Under the pieces are notes generated by a model. The model was not told the origin of the DNA and searched no databases. It saw nothing but the letters and a program-made list of their open reading frames with translations. Both the position numbers and the translations under genes were made by a program. Positions 25,101 to 37,620 of a DNA stretch of 64,000 nucleotides are shown piece by piece; positions within the stretch are counted from its first letter, which is position 1, and each line of letters starts with the position of its first letter. This DNA comes from Strix aluco. Taxonomy: Eukaryota > Chordata > Aves > Strigiformes > Strigidae. Where the stretch lies: positions 7,359,698 through 7,423,697 of the forward strand of contig NC_133939.1 in NCBI RefSeq assembly GCF_031877795.1. Reading direction: 5' to 3'.

Positions 25101-26884
25101 TCAGAGTTTGGGGCAGGAAGGGAGAGTGGTTTTGTTTTGTAAAGGACATAGAATAGTTTACTTTGTGGGTACAGCCTAGCAATTGGAAAAGCATGAGGCG
25201 GGTCCAACGTTTTAATGTAATGGTACAGCTATTACTTATCTTTTGTACATACAGAGTTTAGGTAGCAAGAAAATTGGTCCCTGCTCAGACAAACGCCCCC
25301 AGACTACAGTAAATAGGGTTAGTAGGAACTGACTTGAAACACTGGGACATTCTCCAAAAACAGTCGCCAAAGGAACAGCTTGTTTTCCTGGCAGAGATGG
25401 AAGAGGACAGAGACTGAATATCACATATAGGCCTAGGGTCGGTCTAGAAGTAGAAGGAAAGACTGGAAAAGAAGGAAAAAAAAAGATTCAACTAGTTATG
25501 CAGCATAAATGAAGACACTTCGTACAGACCTCTGGCAAAATAGGTCACAAAAGGCAGGCAACAGAAACACTCCTCATGGATAACAGCATAGCTTATGTTT
25601 TCTTCAGAAATATGATCATGTGAATGAAATAAACTGTCCAATATGTTGGCAATTTAAATGAAAAGCCTTGGATCAAGAAATATAGTTTAATGTTGCAACA
25701 GTGTAGAATATGTTGTCCTCTGGGCAAAACAAAAGCCAGAATATTTTTTTTATGTTTCTGCTTTAATTACTTCTTAGGAAAGAAATGGCCACATCAAACT
25801 AGGTCAAGATGACAAATCACAGTAAATAAAGCCTGCCGTGTTGGTTCATCAAAATTAGGCTCTGCAACATGTTCTTGGTCTAATTGGGATTCCACAGTAA
25901 CTGCTGAACCTGGCTGGGCAGCCTGTGCTAACCCGTAGGAGCAGGGCACCAGGAACAGCTCATCATGCCGAGATTTTGGAAGTTGCAGGGGTGCCTGCAG
26001 AACAAGTCAATTTAGTATTCTCCTTTCAGGGGAGAAGTAAAGTATCTCTGCAGACCAAACTGAAGCATTGTTAACACTGAACAAAGGTACAACAGTGCTC
26101 TTGAGCAGGAAAGAGTGATTTCACAGCACTTGCAGATGAAAGACAACATGCCCCATAACACAGTATAAAAATATCCCCAAATCTCCTACTTTACAAAGTG
26201 ATTCAATGAAGAGCTATAAATAAGCAGGAGAGAGTCAGATGTTACAGTGAGAGAAGTTGGTGACTTAACGACACATTAAGCTGATTTGGATAGTTAAGAA
26301 TCAGTGAGTATGTTCACACAGCAATAAGAGAAATAAGCAAATAAAAAAAATATATAAGCCTTTCTGTGGCTCTTGACAACTAGAGGTAAGCAGAGAGAGA
26401 TTTTTCTATATACATTGATGAGATTATAAAAATGTGACCAGATGTCTTCTATGCTTCATAATACCCCATGAACCTTTGAGACATCTGCAGAAAAAGCTTT
26501 GAGGATATTGTTTTGATATGCAGCCTTCTGCTTCCCTTCACTCATATTGTTTCCCTTAACAGTGGACACAGAGATTGACTTCAAGCAGCTGTTCAACCCA
26601 GAGCAATCTGATTCTCTTCATTTTAACAGGATAAGGAGGCTACAATAAGTGTATTAACTTGAAGGCCCTAGAGGAGTAGTTTCTTGCTTAAATAGTACTT
26701 GCACTGACAAACAGAATCAATACAAAATTAAAAATGTAGAATCTCCTCCTACCAGACCACATTTGTATTTCCAGATTAGTCACACAGCATCTTCAAAAAC
26801 TTATTTTTCATCATTTTTTATGATGAGTGGCAGAACTTAACCATCAACATAAGATAATTTTTGGGCTTATTTCATTTTATAACT

Positions 26885-26922
26885 CATATGAAGCTATGGA
26901 TATCCATATAAAGCTATGGATG
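26885..26922. repeat. 20-bp tandem duplication (about 1.9 copies)
   Basis: 'catatgaagctatggatatc' is followed directly by 'catataaagctatggatg', with one mismatch in the first 17 bases. It is a small local slippage duplication. Confidence 0.9.
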
Positions 26923-27245
26923 ATTTAAGGATTGTCTCAGTGTGTCGTTTCTGACCCACTTGAACCAATTGCTGATGAGCCACTGGAGCTAAGATCAGAA
27001 GTAACTGGACCACTCATTGCTTGAACAAGGGCTGTGAACACAGCTATTTGCATTGGTCTGGTCACTGACTATTTGCTGTTTGAATAAAGCTATTTTATTT
27101 TTATTTTAATTTCAGATTGCTATAAAAAGTTTTGGGTATATTTTTCAAGGAAGCTAAAAGTATTAGAATAAAACGCGTCCGATCTATAATAAAAAGGCAT
27201 ATATAAAAGCACGTTTCAAAGTTAGAAAGGGACATACTCTAGTTG

Positions 27246-27262
27246 TTTTTTTTTTTTTTTTT
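27246..27262. repeat. Poly-T tract (17 nt)
   Basis: A T run followed by CCCC. A second T10-like run lies nearby at about 27333. Confidence 0.9.
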
Positions 27263-28970
27263 CCCCACTCTTTGAATGGCTGAAATAAAACAAGTTTATG
27301 CTGAACTTACAAAATTTTCTGGTGGACTCGCTTTTTTTTTTTCCTTTGGACAAAGTTCTGATGAAAAGATTTCATGTAGCTTTTCTTGGAGCCAAGTAAT
27401 TCATGTGGTACCCAGAGAAATAAATTCTTGCAATGATCCTCATCTAAAGGCAATATCAGACTGAATAAGTCTGGCATCTTCTCATTTCCTTATTGTTGCT
27501 TATACAAATTAACCATAACATACCCTTAATAATTACGAGGCATGTTTCTATCCCAAAACACTGCCAAGAGGACATACGAAGTTGCCTAATCAAGCCAGAG
27601 AGATGGTCTACACCACATTTGGTTTTGTACCTGGTTCTTTGTTCCAGCACAGGAAATCTGAAAGATTTCCAGACCTGCCAGAGAGACAGCAGCACTGGTT
27701 CCACTGAACCAAAATTAGCGTTGCTTGTTGGACTCTAAGGCAAGCTCCAGGGATTTTACTCCTCCAGCACAGTGGTCTGGGGTCTGTGGAGGACTTTAGC
27801 GAGAGCCACCTTGCATCTCTTTTTGCATCAACTTTTCAAAGACCCAAATAAGGAAAGTCATTTAGCATTTCATGTGGCAGACAGATGGGTGGGAGGAGTG
27901 GTACTTGGAATGTCGAATAGTGTGAATGAGGCATTTGGGGATGGATTTAAAAGATTATACAGTGAGCATGGTGTACTGACAAAATCATTGGAGCCAGGGA
28001 ATCTGGTTATGCATTAACAGAGCAGCCAATTAGTTAAGATTTTATTCTGGTTTTGGCTCTAGGTTTGCCTCTGTAGCTTTTCACTAGACACCATTCCTAC
28101 TAAAAGTCAGTCGTATTTATACCATGGTTGAAAAATGCATTGGCGAGTTGCTAAGACTAATTTTAAAAAGAACTGACAAAGTAAGTTTTAATGAAGATAC
28201 AGGAGACTAGAGAGTGAACACTATTTAGATGGATGTGGAGGAGTAAATCTACATTTAACTCTCAAAAAGTCAAGATAACTTTGCAGCTAAGGATTAATAC
28301 AAGTCCTCTGATTAATTTTCTTTTTTGTATATGCCTGCATGGGGAAGGGAGAAGCAGGAAATGGAAGCAGGGAGACCTGTAAATAAGAGACAAACTGAAG
28401 AATGTTGTAATTCTGCATTGTTAGTGGGGTGTCTTTTGTCTTGCTCAGATTCAAATCAACAACCCGGGGATGAAGATAGCTCAAAATGCATATTCCATCA
28501 ACTGCTATAAATGGGAGTTGTACCTGGGACTTTGTGGACTCTTTAGTTGTTCCCTCTTGTTTATTGTCTGGACTACCCTAATGCAGCTCTAGCTTTCATT
28601 AAGGTCTCTTAAAAGTCTGCCTTGACTGAAAGCTTCCTTGCATATTTCATGCTTGTACATTGCTATTGGTTGTCACTCTCAAAACTCTTGTAGTTTCTGA
28701 CCATTAGCTTAAAAATATGCTGATACACACAGGCATGAGCATCTTTCTTTCCTTCCACATTTGCCAACAGATGCACAATCCAAGTAGTTCTTCCCTAAAA
28801 CTTCTATTTTTGAAAAATCATTTGAGTTGCATCAGAGAACTCTTCAAGCTTGTGACACCAGATCTACATGAAGATTTTACATCACCGACACCTACTCTGG
28901 ACATGCTGCTGTGTCATCACTGCCAGCAATGTGTGGATCAAGGTGGCAAACACTAGAGTCACCAGAATGA

Positions 28971-28985
28971 TTTTTTTTTTTTTTT
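28971..28985. repeat. Poly-T tract (15 nt)
   Basis: A T run immediately upstream of the L2/MIR-like fragment. Confidence 0.9.
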
Positions 28986-29002
28986 AACAGCTAATTATTT
29001 TG

Positions 29003-29138
29003 CCAGTAACCTCTGCATGACCCTGCACAAGCTGCTTTATCTCTCTTTTACTTCCCTTCTACTTTTACTAGGGATTTATCATCTTTAGGGAAGGGATTGT
29101 CTGTGATATGCACAGCACATGCCACTGTGGATCTCTCA
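29003..29138 (+). repeat. L2/MIR-like ancient repeat fragment
   Basis: 'acctctgcatgaccctgcacaagctgc' matches the MIR/L2 core 'gctgtgtgaccttgggcaagtcac'. It is followed by a T/C-rich part and 'agggaagggattgtctgtgat...gcacagcacatgcc', which resembles the 'agggactgtctgt...acagcacctagcac' segment of old amniote L2-type repeats. The order of blocks supports a single diverged element. Confidence 0.5.
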
Positions 29139-29352
29139 TTTCAAAGCAGTAACTACTGATACCAAATGATGACAAAGGTCTCAGAAATTAAGAGAGACAC
29201 AACGTGGTATGAGATAGATTTAGCATTGCCTTTTTTGATTTATGAGAATTTTCCTCATGCTAGGTTTAGAGCTAGAACAACGCATACCCAACAGTGCTTT
29301 TACAACTCATCTATGCACAACGCAGTATTTTATATTTATTCATGTTTCTGTT

Positions 29353-31070
29353 TTACCCATATTTAGTAATGAGTTTGTTTGTGGTGAAAAGTGGGGGGAA
29401 AAAAATCCTTAGTACAGTGCAACAGTAAATCTCGCAGCCCATGGGATGGAGTTTTTCCTTAGCAATGGTTTTTGAGACAAATGTGAAACTGTGGAATAAA
29501 ATGGCAGGAGAGTGCAGCAGTGCTCCCCCACGCCCAGCCTCTCCCCTGCCCTCTAGGACAGCAGAACAAGCATAATGGTCTAATTTTTTTTTTTTTTTTA
29601 AAGTACAATTATCTCCCAGTAGAAGAAACAGTAGAGTGCAATAAAGTAACAAGGAGGAAAAAACATACGGTTCTGCTAGGTAAGGACTCCTCCTGGTTGG
29701 ATGCGGGGCAGCCCACATCATGTCATATGTGACTGCTAGAAGGAGGGCAGAGCAGAGGAAGACAGAGCGGGAGATTACTAATCTGCTAAAGTGAGTGCAG
29801 AGAAATGAGGTTACCCCAATATTCCTATTTCTGAGCCCTAGCTCAGCTAAAGATGCATTACAATACGTGCCAAGTTCAACTGTGGCCTCATACAACAGGT
29901 AACAAACTGCAGAAGCAAAACGTCTCTGGTCAGAAGCAGCTGTGGACTGACAGAACGGAGAAATCAACTGGCCAGGAGGAGAGCAGGGAGGGAAGGGACT
30001 TCTCCTGGTCCAAAATAAACCCTGCACAGTCACCATGGCTGCTTGGCAGCACAGTGCAGGAGGCCCAGCCCTGCCCTCCCTCAGCACAGGCAGACTAACT
30101 GACAGTGACCATAAGAAGGGATGGAAAAACAACTTCAAGAAACCAAAACCAAGAAACCACAAACCACACCAGAGAGTACAGAGGCCTGACCGGAGGGAGG
30201 TGCAGCACAATTCCCTCACCCCCCAAGGTACTGAGCAGGCACCTCCCCGAGCCCCAGAGACCCCTGGGCTGCAGCTCCTGGGGAGGAAGGCAAGGCAAGG
30301 CAGGCTCCCTGTCACCCCCCTCTGCCCTCCCTGCCACAGCCTGAGGTGATCCCCCCCTCCCCAGGCAGAGCAGGCATGCTCCCCTCACCATCATCAGCCC
30401 CACATCACTGCCAGCAGGCCCCAAGGCCTCCCTACTCACCCCCTCTGACTGTTCCCAGCAGGCAACAACAGCAACCCGTGCCTGAGGAAGGGTGAAGGGC
30501 ACAGCCATTACTTACCTAGCGAGCCCCAGGTGACTCCAGTTAGCAGGGAAGCAGCTGCAGGTGAGGGAACAAGGTCCAGGTGCCTGGCAGCCTTGAGGCC
30601 TTCTCCTCCCTCGGTCTATGAGGATGGTACATGAGGCGGTGGCCCCCTCCACCCTCCTGACACAGACATGGGTGCCTCATGCAGAGCGTGTTTTGGGGTA
30701 GTGGAGTTGTACTTACAACCATGATCTGGCCCCCTGAGCTCTGCAGCCCAGACCGTGCCCTGAGGTGGGGACATGGCCGCCCCACAAAGGCACCTGCCCT
30801 GCTCCTCGTGAGAGGGCTGGAGAGCCCAGGGCCCTGGGACCACATACCTGGGCTGTGGCTGGCCCTCCATCCTGGCCCCTGTCCCACCCAGCAGCAACAG
30901 TACTTGTCATGGCCTCTCCCTCCACGTGTGGGCTGGGTCTGGGTGTTGGAGGGAAATCCTTCCCTTCCCGAACCCACGGGGAGCTGGTGGAAACACCTGG
31001 CCCAAAACATGCACAACATTGGTGTCTTGAAAAGAGCCTGCACCTGTCCTTTGAGATACCTTTAATTTAT
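29353..31070. other. GC-rich, CpG-poor island with long minus-strand open frame
   Basis: Base composition changes sharply here. From about 29.7 to 31.06 kb the DNA is rich in CCTCCC, GGCAGG and CAGCAG words, while CG dinucleotides remain scarce. This is therefore not a classical unmethylated CpG island. A minus-strand frame of 320 codons (29353-30315) stays open across a T16 tract, read as a lysine run, and has several hydrophobic stretches. I recognise no domain in it. A textbook minus-strand splice donor (CTAG|gtaagtaat) sits at 30516/30515, and a plus-strand donor-like site (GCAG|gtgagg) at 30560/30561. It may hold an exon of a lncRNA or unknown gene, or be a compositional anomaly. Confidence 0.4.
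29584..29599. repeat. Poly-T tract (16 nt)
   Basis: A T run inside the 320-codon minus-strand frame. Length variation here would shift that frame, which argues against the frame being translated. Confidence 0.9.
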
Positions 31071-31191
31071 AGAACATAATAATCAAGAATCCATAAAAAT
31101 CAAAGCACACCTTTCATGAAGTATTCCACAGGAAAAGGAAGTGATTTGCCCTGAAATCTCTTCAGTACTGTGGGAGGGAAAGCTTACCTGC

Positions 31192-31224
31192 TTTTTTTTT
31201 TGTTTTGCTTTGTTTTGTTTTTTA
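31192..31224. repeat. T-rich (TTTTG)n-like low-complexity tract
   Basis: A T run followed by 'gttttgctttgttttg' units. It is simple low-complexity DNA at the edge of the GC-rich island. Confidence 0.85.
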
Positions 31225-34200
31225 ACATTAAGTGTGTTTTTCCTCTTTCACTGGGATCTCTCTTAATTTCTTCAGTATTTGCTTTTCTGTTGGCTCTTGT
31301 GTACACACATTTTCTTTTAACTGAACTGCTTCTCCATTGCAACTGTATTGGCTTCAGTAGCTAAGAGAGAGGTCCAGCTTTGCAAGGGAATTTCCATGTA
31401 AGGTCCAGGCCAGGCACCTGTGCGTTAGGGACAGGCAACCTTTTTGGAGCATGGGACAAAGCCAGTCTGTTTCCTAATCTATATTTCAGCCCCAAACTCA
31501 TTAAAAACAACCCTTTTCTTCTCCTGTTGACAGTCACTCAAGTGAGAAGACCACAGGAGACCATTCCAAGGTAGACCAAACTCTCTAAATGTGTTTTTTA
31601 TATATAGCAGACTTAAACCATATTCCTGGTAAGCATCAATAGGGTCTGTACACCTGCTCTATTTAGGTTCTTTTTAATTATTCCAGTCTTTATTGGTGTC
31701 TTTGTGAGATTTTGTGTGAAAAGAGCTCAGCAATCCTAGTCCTGGAAATCAGACAGTTTACTAGGTATTTTACCACTATAATTTTTCACTCCCATTTCCT
31801 CAGCTAACCTTCCTTTCCCCTGTATTTCTTCTTCACTTTGTCCAGTCCTTTTGCCATTGGTCACTGTCTTAGATATCTTCTTTCTCTCTCTGTGTTCATC
31901 ATCTCCTATCTTCTCTCAGAAGAAAGAAAACACCACATGATGCAACTGTCCAATAAGTTACTTCCAAATAAATTATTTCATTCCTATCTGTGAACAAATC
32001 AACTCAACAGTTGCTGTGTTTTTTGACCTCTTTACAGGGGTTATCTCTGCCTTTGGGTAACAAATGAGAGGGTTTATTGCTGAAGGAGCAAAAGATAAAC
32101 CAATAATAATTTAGTTTTCATGTTACGCATGACTGTTCATTAGTGCATCTGGAGAAAGATGAGAAGCAAGATCAAAGGGGTTTGTGTACATGCATCTGCC
32201 TGAATACGGAAGTGAACTTGGTCCAGTTCTCTGGCATTACCATAACCCTCAGTATATATTGCTTGAATTAAATATTTAAGTCAAATGTGGATGCTTGCAC
32301 ATAGTAGGGCTGCTTAAAATGGGAAAAGTCTGAGGGAAGCCATTAGGAGAGGAAGAGAAGCTGAAAGACTCTAAGGAAGGTTAAACCTCACTAAAGAAAA
32401 CCTGATAAAATACTTCCCCCAGCCCCCCATCTTCTCCCTTGCTGCATACACAGATGTTTGCCAACCTCAGTGGAACATGACAGATTACAAAGGAATTTCT
32501 TCCAGAGGATATCTTCAAAGGATGTGCACAGATGTATTTTAAAATAAATTGGGTGGGTACTGAATTCACATCATTACACTATATATACTGCTTGTTTCTT
32601 CCTTAGCGGATGACTCTTGGGGATCCTTCCCTCATTAGGTCCCAGACAGGAAAAAAAATGCTTATTCATTAACTGGAGGACTATGTAATCTGTTTTTTAT
32701 ATTGATCAATTAGTCATCATCCACAAAGGCCATAAGCTCCAACAGGCACCACTTTTCAGTTTCCCATGGATAGGCTGTCTTTGGTGAAAGCACAGTCATT
32801 TTTAAGTGTTCATGGGTTAAAGAGAAACTTAAGCCTCCACCTCAGCTGTTAAGTGTACTCTCAACTCCCTCTGAGTGGAATAATAAATTTGTTCCTCTCT
32901 ATAATTTGTACTGCAATGAAAGTAAGAAAGAAAAGTTGAAGCATAAAACAGGACCAAACCCAATACTCAGTAGTCTTTAGAGAAAATATTTACCCTTCAA
33001 TAACATGGACAACGAATTCAATTCATATTTTTCTGAGTATCATGAATTTTCCTGACAGGTTGTGAATTTTCCTTCATATGTGATAATATAAGGTGGCAAT
33101 AACAGGAGTAGAATCTGAGAATGTTTTTGTGTTGCAACTATGACTCCTCTCTGGCGTTAGAGTATAACCTCTATTTTGCTCCATGGATGACATTTTGCAA
33201 CTTGCTGCTTAGTTTACTCAGTCCAAACCTATTTTTTCCCCTATTCAGAACAAACGAATAAAGATGGTTTTGTGTAGTTTGATTGCTTTCTTCTGTTATT
33301 ATGATCCGCTGCTGTTTCACTTTCTTTTTTTCTTCTACTCCCCTCCAAGATAGTTAGAGAGGCTAAGGCCAGGGCAAGAAATATGTGGAATTTGGTGTTG
33401 ATGAATTTAAGTGAGAGCTTGAAACTGGGGGGAAAAAAACCCACCTCTTTTATTCTGTTGCTTAGTGGAAGGAATATTTCACCTGCCTTACACTTGCTGT
33501 GCATATGCTCTGGGATCCTGCTTAAGAGCCTGGATGAAGACTACTATCAAAAGTCGGTAGTGCTCTCCTTCTTGAATGACTTTGTTCATTTCTAGACCTC
33601 CCCTTAGGAAGGAAGAGAAAAGGTAGAGCAGATATCAGAGTTCAAAGACAGGTGCTAAATATTGATAAGAGACAGGAGGGAAACTCCTCTTAGTAGAGAA
33701 TTGAAAAAAGATCTAGAGTGATTATTTTAATGAGAGGCTATTATAAAGATATAATGATTAGTAAATAGCATGCAAAAGGTTAATGAGTATCTGCTGTTAT
33801 TATAACTGAATGCAAGAAAAAATAATATTTTTTGGAAGACAGCTTGGATCTGGGAGCATGATTCAAAATGGCGAGGCAGTTCAATACGATAAATGGAAAT
33901 GTAAATGTTTACATAGCAAAAGGGGTATCAAAACCAGGTTGGGGTCTTGCAATGGTTCAGGAAAAAGTTGTGAACTCTGAATGGAACGTGCACTGTATAA
34001 GGATGCATATTTATTTGGAGGACCCCAGATCCATTGTCACAGCAAATTCAGAGCATAAAGATAATCTCGGAAGCAGATGAAATGTACCCAGTGCATGACT
34101 GATTCCATTATTCTCCTTTATGGGTTTATGGTTTTTTTGTACTTTCCCCATATCCTTCACCCTTTCTATTTTCTTTTCTGGGCTAGGTTATTTTAGACTG

Positions 34201-35936
34201 AGATGGGCCACCAGTCCACTCAGGAATTGTAATGCTTAACTCTTCTTTCATGGGAGAAGCAGTAAGGCTTTTTTTTTTTAGCTCCTCATTTTTTTTGCAT
34301 CTCTTTAATTACAATTTCTTCCATTTACTGATTTGCCTTCTTTCTAAACTTTATGCTTATTGATTTTTGAAGATAACCATTAAAGACATGTACTCATTTC
34401 CATGAACCATGAAGTCGTTTGGGAGTTCTCAAAAGTACATTTGCCCAAGTAATGAGGACTGACAGTTCACTGACCTTTCCTCATGTGACAACACAAAGTA
34501 CTGTCTTATACCATCATTAAAGTGAAGCACCTTAAAGTCATATATTAAATTACTGCCTTGTTTTGTTCTCAATAAGTGATGAATTAAGCTCTCTTATATC
34601 TAACCCAGAGTCTGTAACTCAGCTACTATTAGGTTTTCTGCAGCCTCATGTCCCAGTCTGGCTCCCAGAAATGCTAGCAGAAATATTATTTATTTTTCCC
34701 TAGAGCAAATCCTAGATATGCTGGGGACTACAAGCTTAGGTATCCACAGATGAGTGTCCATTGTAGCTGGCTGATATGAACTGTTCCACAGTGGTTTGCT
34801 CTTTTAGCTGTTTAAATCACGGCCACAAATTATTTCTGGGTCCCTTTTCAGGAGAACAAAACATAACATGGCAACAGTGAGCATTACTGTCTTTTGTCTT
34901 ACACTCTGTGAGAATCCACAGCCCCCTACTGTCCAAGGAGCAAGAGGTGTGCCCAGAAATGTCTACCAAGGAACCACCTAAGCAATGCGAGGCTGAGCTG
35001 TGTCTTAAGCTCTTTCACTGGGAGACAGATCCCTTTCTTATTTTAGTGGCAAGGACGTATCTTCTTCCCTTTTGAATTTTCAGTGTGAACCACCCCTCTG
35101 GCGTCTCTTAGACGAACCAGTTTTTCTCATAAGACTGTTAAGGACCTGAAGAAACTTGCTGATACATACAGGTGTTTCTGCACAGCTAGGTATCTATATA
35201 TGGAAAGAAATAGATAATAGTGCAAGACTCCTTTGCAAGACAAGCCTCATTTCTGGGGCAGAGCTGAGCACAGAGTAATAGGAGTGCTGGAGACAGCTCC
35301 TGGCTGCCAGCATGGGAGAAAGGCAAAGGGAGAATGACCCTACAGCTGTGCCCTGCAGCATCCTGGGGCCACCTTTTCCTGCAGCATTAGTAAAACAGTT
35401 TCGGGGATCTCAGTTTTGGACGTAGCTGCCTACTAGGACAAAGAAGGTGGCACTCTGATAGTTAGGTTTTTCAGTCAATACAGGTTTGAATCTTGGTATT
35501 GTTGCATATTCTGCTATGCCCTTCTGTCCGAATGAAGCACATTCCTAGGTTCTGCTTTGCCCAAGGATGAGCGATGGAGAGTTAGCAGGCAGCATCAAAC
35601 AGGAGGAATCGTATTCCTATTAGCTGCTTTTGCTCTGTGCAAATATCAATCTTGTGCTTTCAACTTTCTGTTCAGACAAAGTAAGCTGCTACTCTTAGTT
35701 ACTTGCATATCTGTGAATATGAATGTAATCTTGCGAGTAACTTTAGAAAGTCAGTATTTACCAGTGCATTTATTTCTGAGAATTCCTGTTCTGCCTATAA
35801 GAAAAGATCAGGGTAGTTACCACTGTGTAGTAAGTTAGCACATGCTGATGTTCTTAATTTGTGTTGATTTTTTTCAGATTTCACCCATGGTAACTATACA
35901 ATTTCTTCTTTGCAAGGAAAAAAAAAAATAAGGCTC

Positions 35937-36025
35937 TGGGAGGTTAATGAACTTGTTTATTCACCCTGTTCTAATAGATTACATGCCAGAGTAGGAGCCA
36001 AAAACATGAGTTCTGATTGTGGTTC
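35937..36025 (-). repeat. MIR-like fragment
   Basis: The plus strand 'gaggttaatgaacttg' followed by 'tagattacatgccagagtagg' and 'acatgagttctgat' parallels the reverse complement of MIR ('gaggttaagtgacttg', 'tagtaagtggcagag', 'ccaggtctgtctgac'). Divergence is high. Confidence 0.4.
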
Positions 36026-37369
36026 TGACATGCACTTGCAATGTAAGAGTACCATTCCCTGAGGTTCATTCTCCCAGACAGACAATGAACTATGGGTCTC
36101 TTCATCTGAGGTTAATTGGAGTCTCTGTACCTTTCCTTAAATTAAAGAAATGCCCTGAGGAAACTGATGCACTAAATGTGTCTCAAGTACTTTGCATCCA
36201 ATTTAAGGTGGAACTGAGAAAGGAAAGACAAGTGATAGGTGGTGACCGCAAGCTGAATGCATCAGAGAAACACAGCAGTGCATACCAGGTGTGTGGGTAA
36301 CAGGGATGCTTTCCAGGAAAAAGCAAAATCACTGCCACTCTTAGCAGTTTCTAATTCCTCAAAGATCTGAGGAAATCCACATTTTAGACCCAGCAGGACT
36401 AGGATACTTTCTAGTTCTGCAGACCGAGTTACTCTGTAATGAAAAATATTGATTTTGCAGCTAGAAAAGTCTGCTCACTTCTGGCTGAGAAAACAGAGGG
36501 CAAGACACCATAACAGTTTGTGCAATACAATAAGGGGAGCAGACTCCTGCTGCCCCAGCATTCGCCTGGATCAACAAATAACAGGTCATATGAAAAATGG
36601 CCTTTTTTTGAAAGGATAGCTCTGAAACTGAAGGGTTGTTACAGGCCTAATTCATCCTTTTTTGCTCCTGGGTGGAGGAAGATCAGCGTAAACTTCTCTC
36701 CCTTCCTTCACGCCCTGTGAGCTACCTGGGGAGCATCCGTAATGTCTGCATGTAGCTTGAAAAAGGGAATGGCAGCATGCTGCAGGACCCACTGTGAACC
36801 CTGCAGGAAAACATGGGTCCCCGCTGCTGAGAGGCATACTGCACCCTTTCCCCCCTCCCAGGGATAAGAGAGAATAATGCCTGTGGAATGACATGGGGCA
36901 AACCCATAAGGAATGAGTTTTCTGTCTTCTCTGTGGGGGTTTTCAAGTTCTAGGTGTTACCTTGGACCAGTGACTGCGGAGTCAAAAGTCCATCAATAAA
37001 TACTAAGTAGCCACTGTGAGTGAATAGGGCTCACACATCTGCTGTAATCTCCTCCTCCTTGCTCTGGCAAATTCCTTTCATCCATATGTTGTTTTCTTGA
37101 AAACATGCAAGATGGGAAAGTAGTAATCTGTGTTGTAGGACATGGGTTTCTGTTGCTTTTGGAATTCCTTCTTTCTTCTAAAGTTAACTCCGAATCTCCT
37201 TGAGGACATAATAAATGCAAATAAAACCTGCCTTTCTCTTATACAAGCAGGAGTATTTTCAGTTTGCTATTTTAGGATGGTGGTAGTTAATGTTGGGTTC
37301 CTGAGTTAATAATGACTTCACAAGCATTCTTTCCAAAAAAAGACTGTTTATTTTCAGATGTAAAGCTGA

Positions 37370-37392
37370 AGTGTAGGAAGACTTCCTACACT
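37370..37392. repeat. Perfect 23-bp palindrome (11-bp arms, 1-nt centre)
   Basis: The arm 'agtgtaggaag' at 37370-37380 is followed by a single A and the exact reverse complement 'cttcctacact' at 37382-37392. The bases outside do not pair. Confidence 0.95.
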
Positions 37393-37597
37393 AAAGTCAC
37401 ACTGCCTCTCTCAATATCATAAGGCAAGCCATCGTTCTGGTAAGTCAGTAGTTTTATTTGGAGCTGCACCATATTGGAATCCCTGGGACAAGCTAGGCTA
37501 AATCCACTCTTTTTTCCAGGGTTTGGGTATGACAAATTCTAGACATGTTTCAGAGTCAAACTGACATATTGCTTAAAACCAAAACCAAACAACCAAC

Positions 37598-37620
37598 AAA
37601 AAAAAAAAAAAAAAAAAAAA
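37598..37620. repeat. Poly-A tract (23 nt)
   Basis: The longest homopolymer in the window, preceded by A/C-rich 'aaccaaaaccaaacaacc'. No LINE body or polyadenylation signal stands just upstream, so a retrocopy is not supported. Confidence 0.95.

Larger units (their letters stand above)
20618..29352. other. Non-coding stretch
   Basis: No supported exon or RNA gene. It contains poly-T tracts near 22176, 27246 and 28971, a 20-bp tandem duplication near 26885 and an L2/MIR-like fragment at 29003-29138. A moderately GC-rich patch lies around 24.6-24.97 kb. All open frames here are under 90 codons and show no recognisable family. Confidence 0.6.

Noticed and set aside
30540..31043. 167-codon minus-strand frame and overlapping frames in the GC-rich island
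   Set aside because: Several long frames overlap on both strands, as expected from GC-rich composition, and none shows a domain or a signal I recognise.
37598..37620. 23-nt poly-A as evidence of a processed pseudogene
   Set aside because: No polyadenylation signal just upstream, no target-site duplication and no recognisable gene body.
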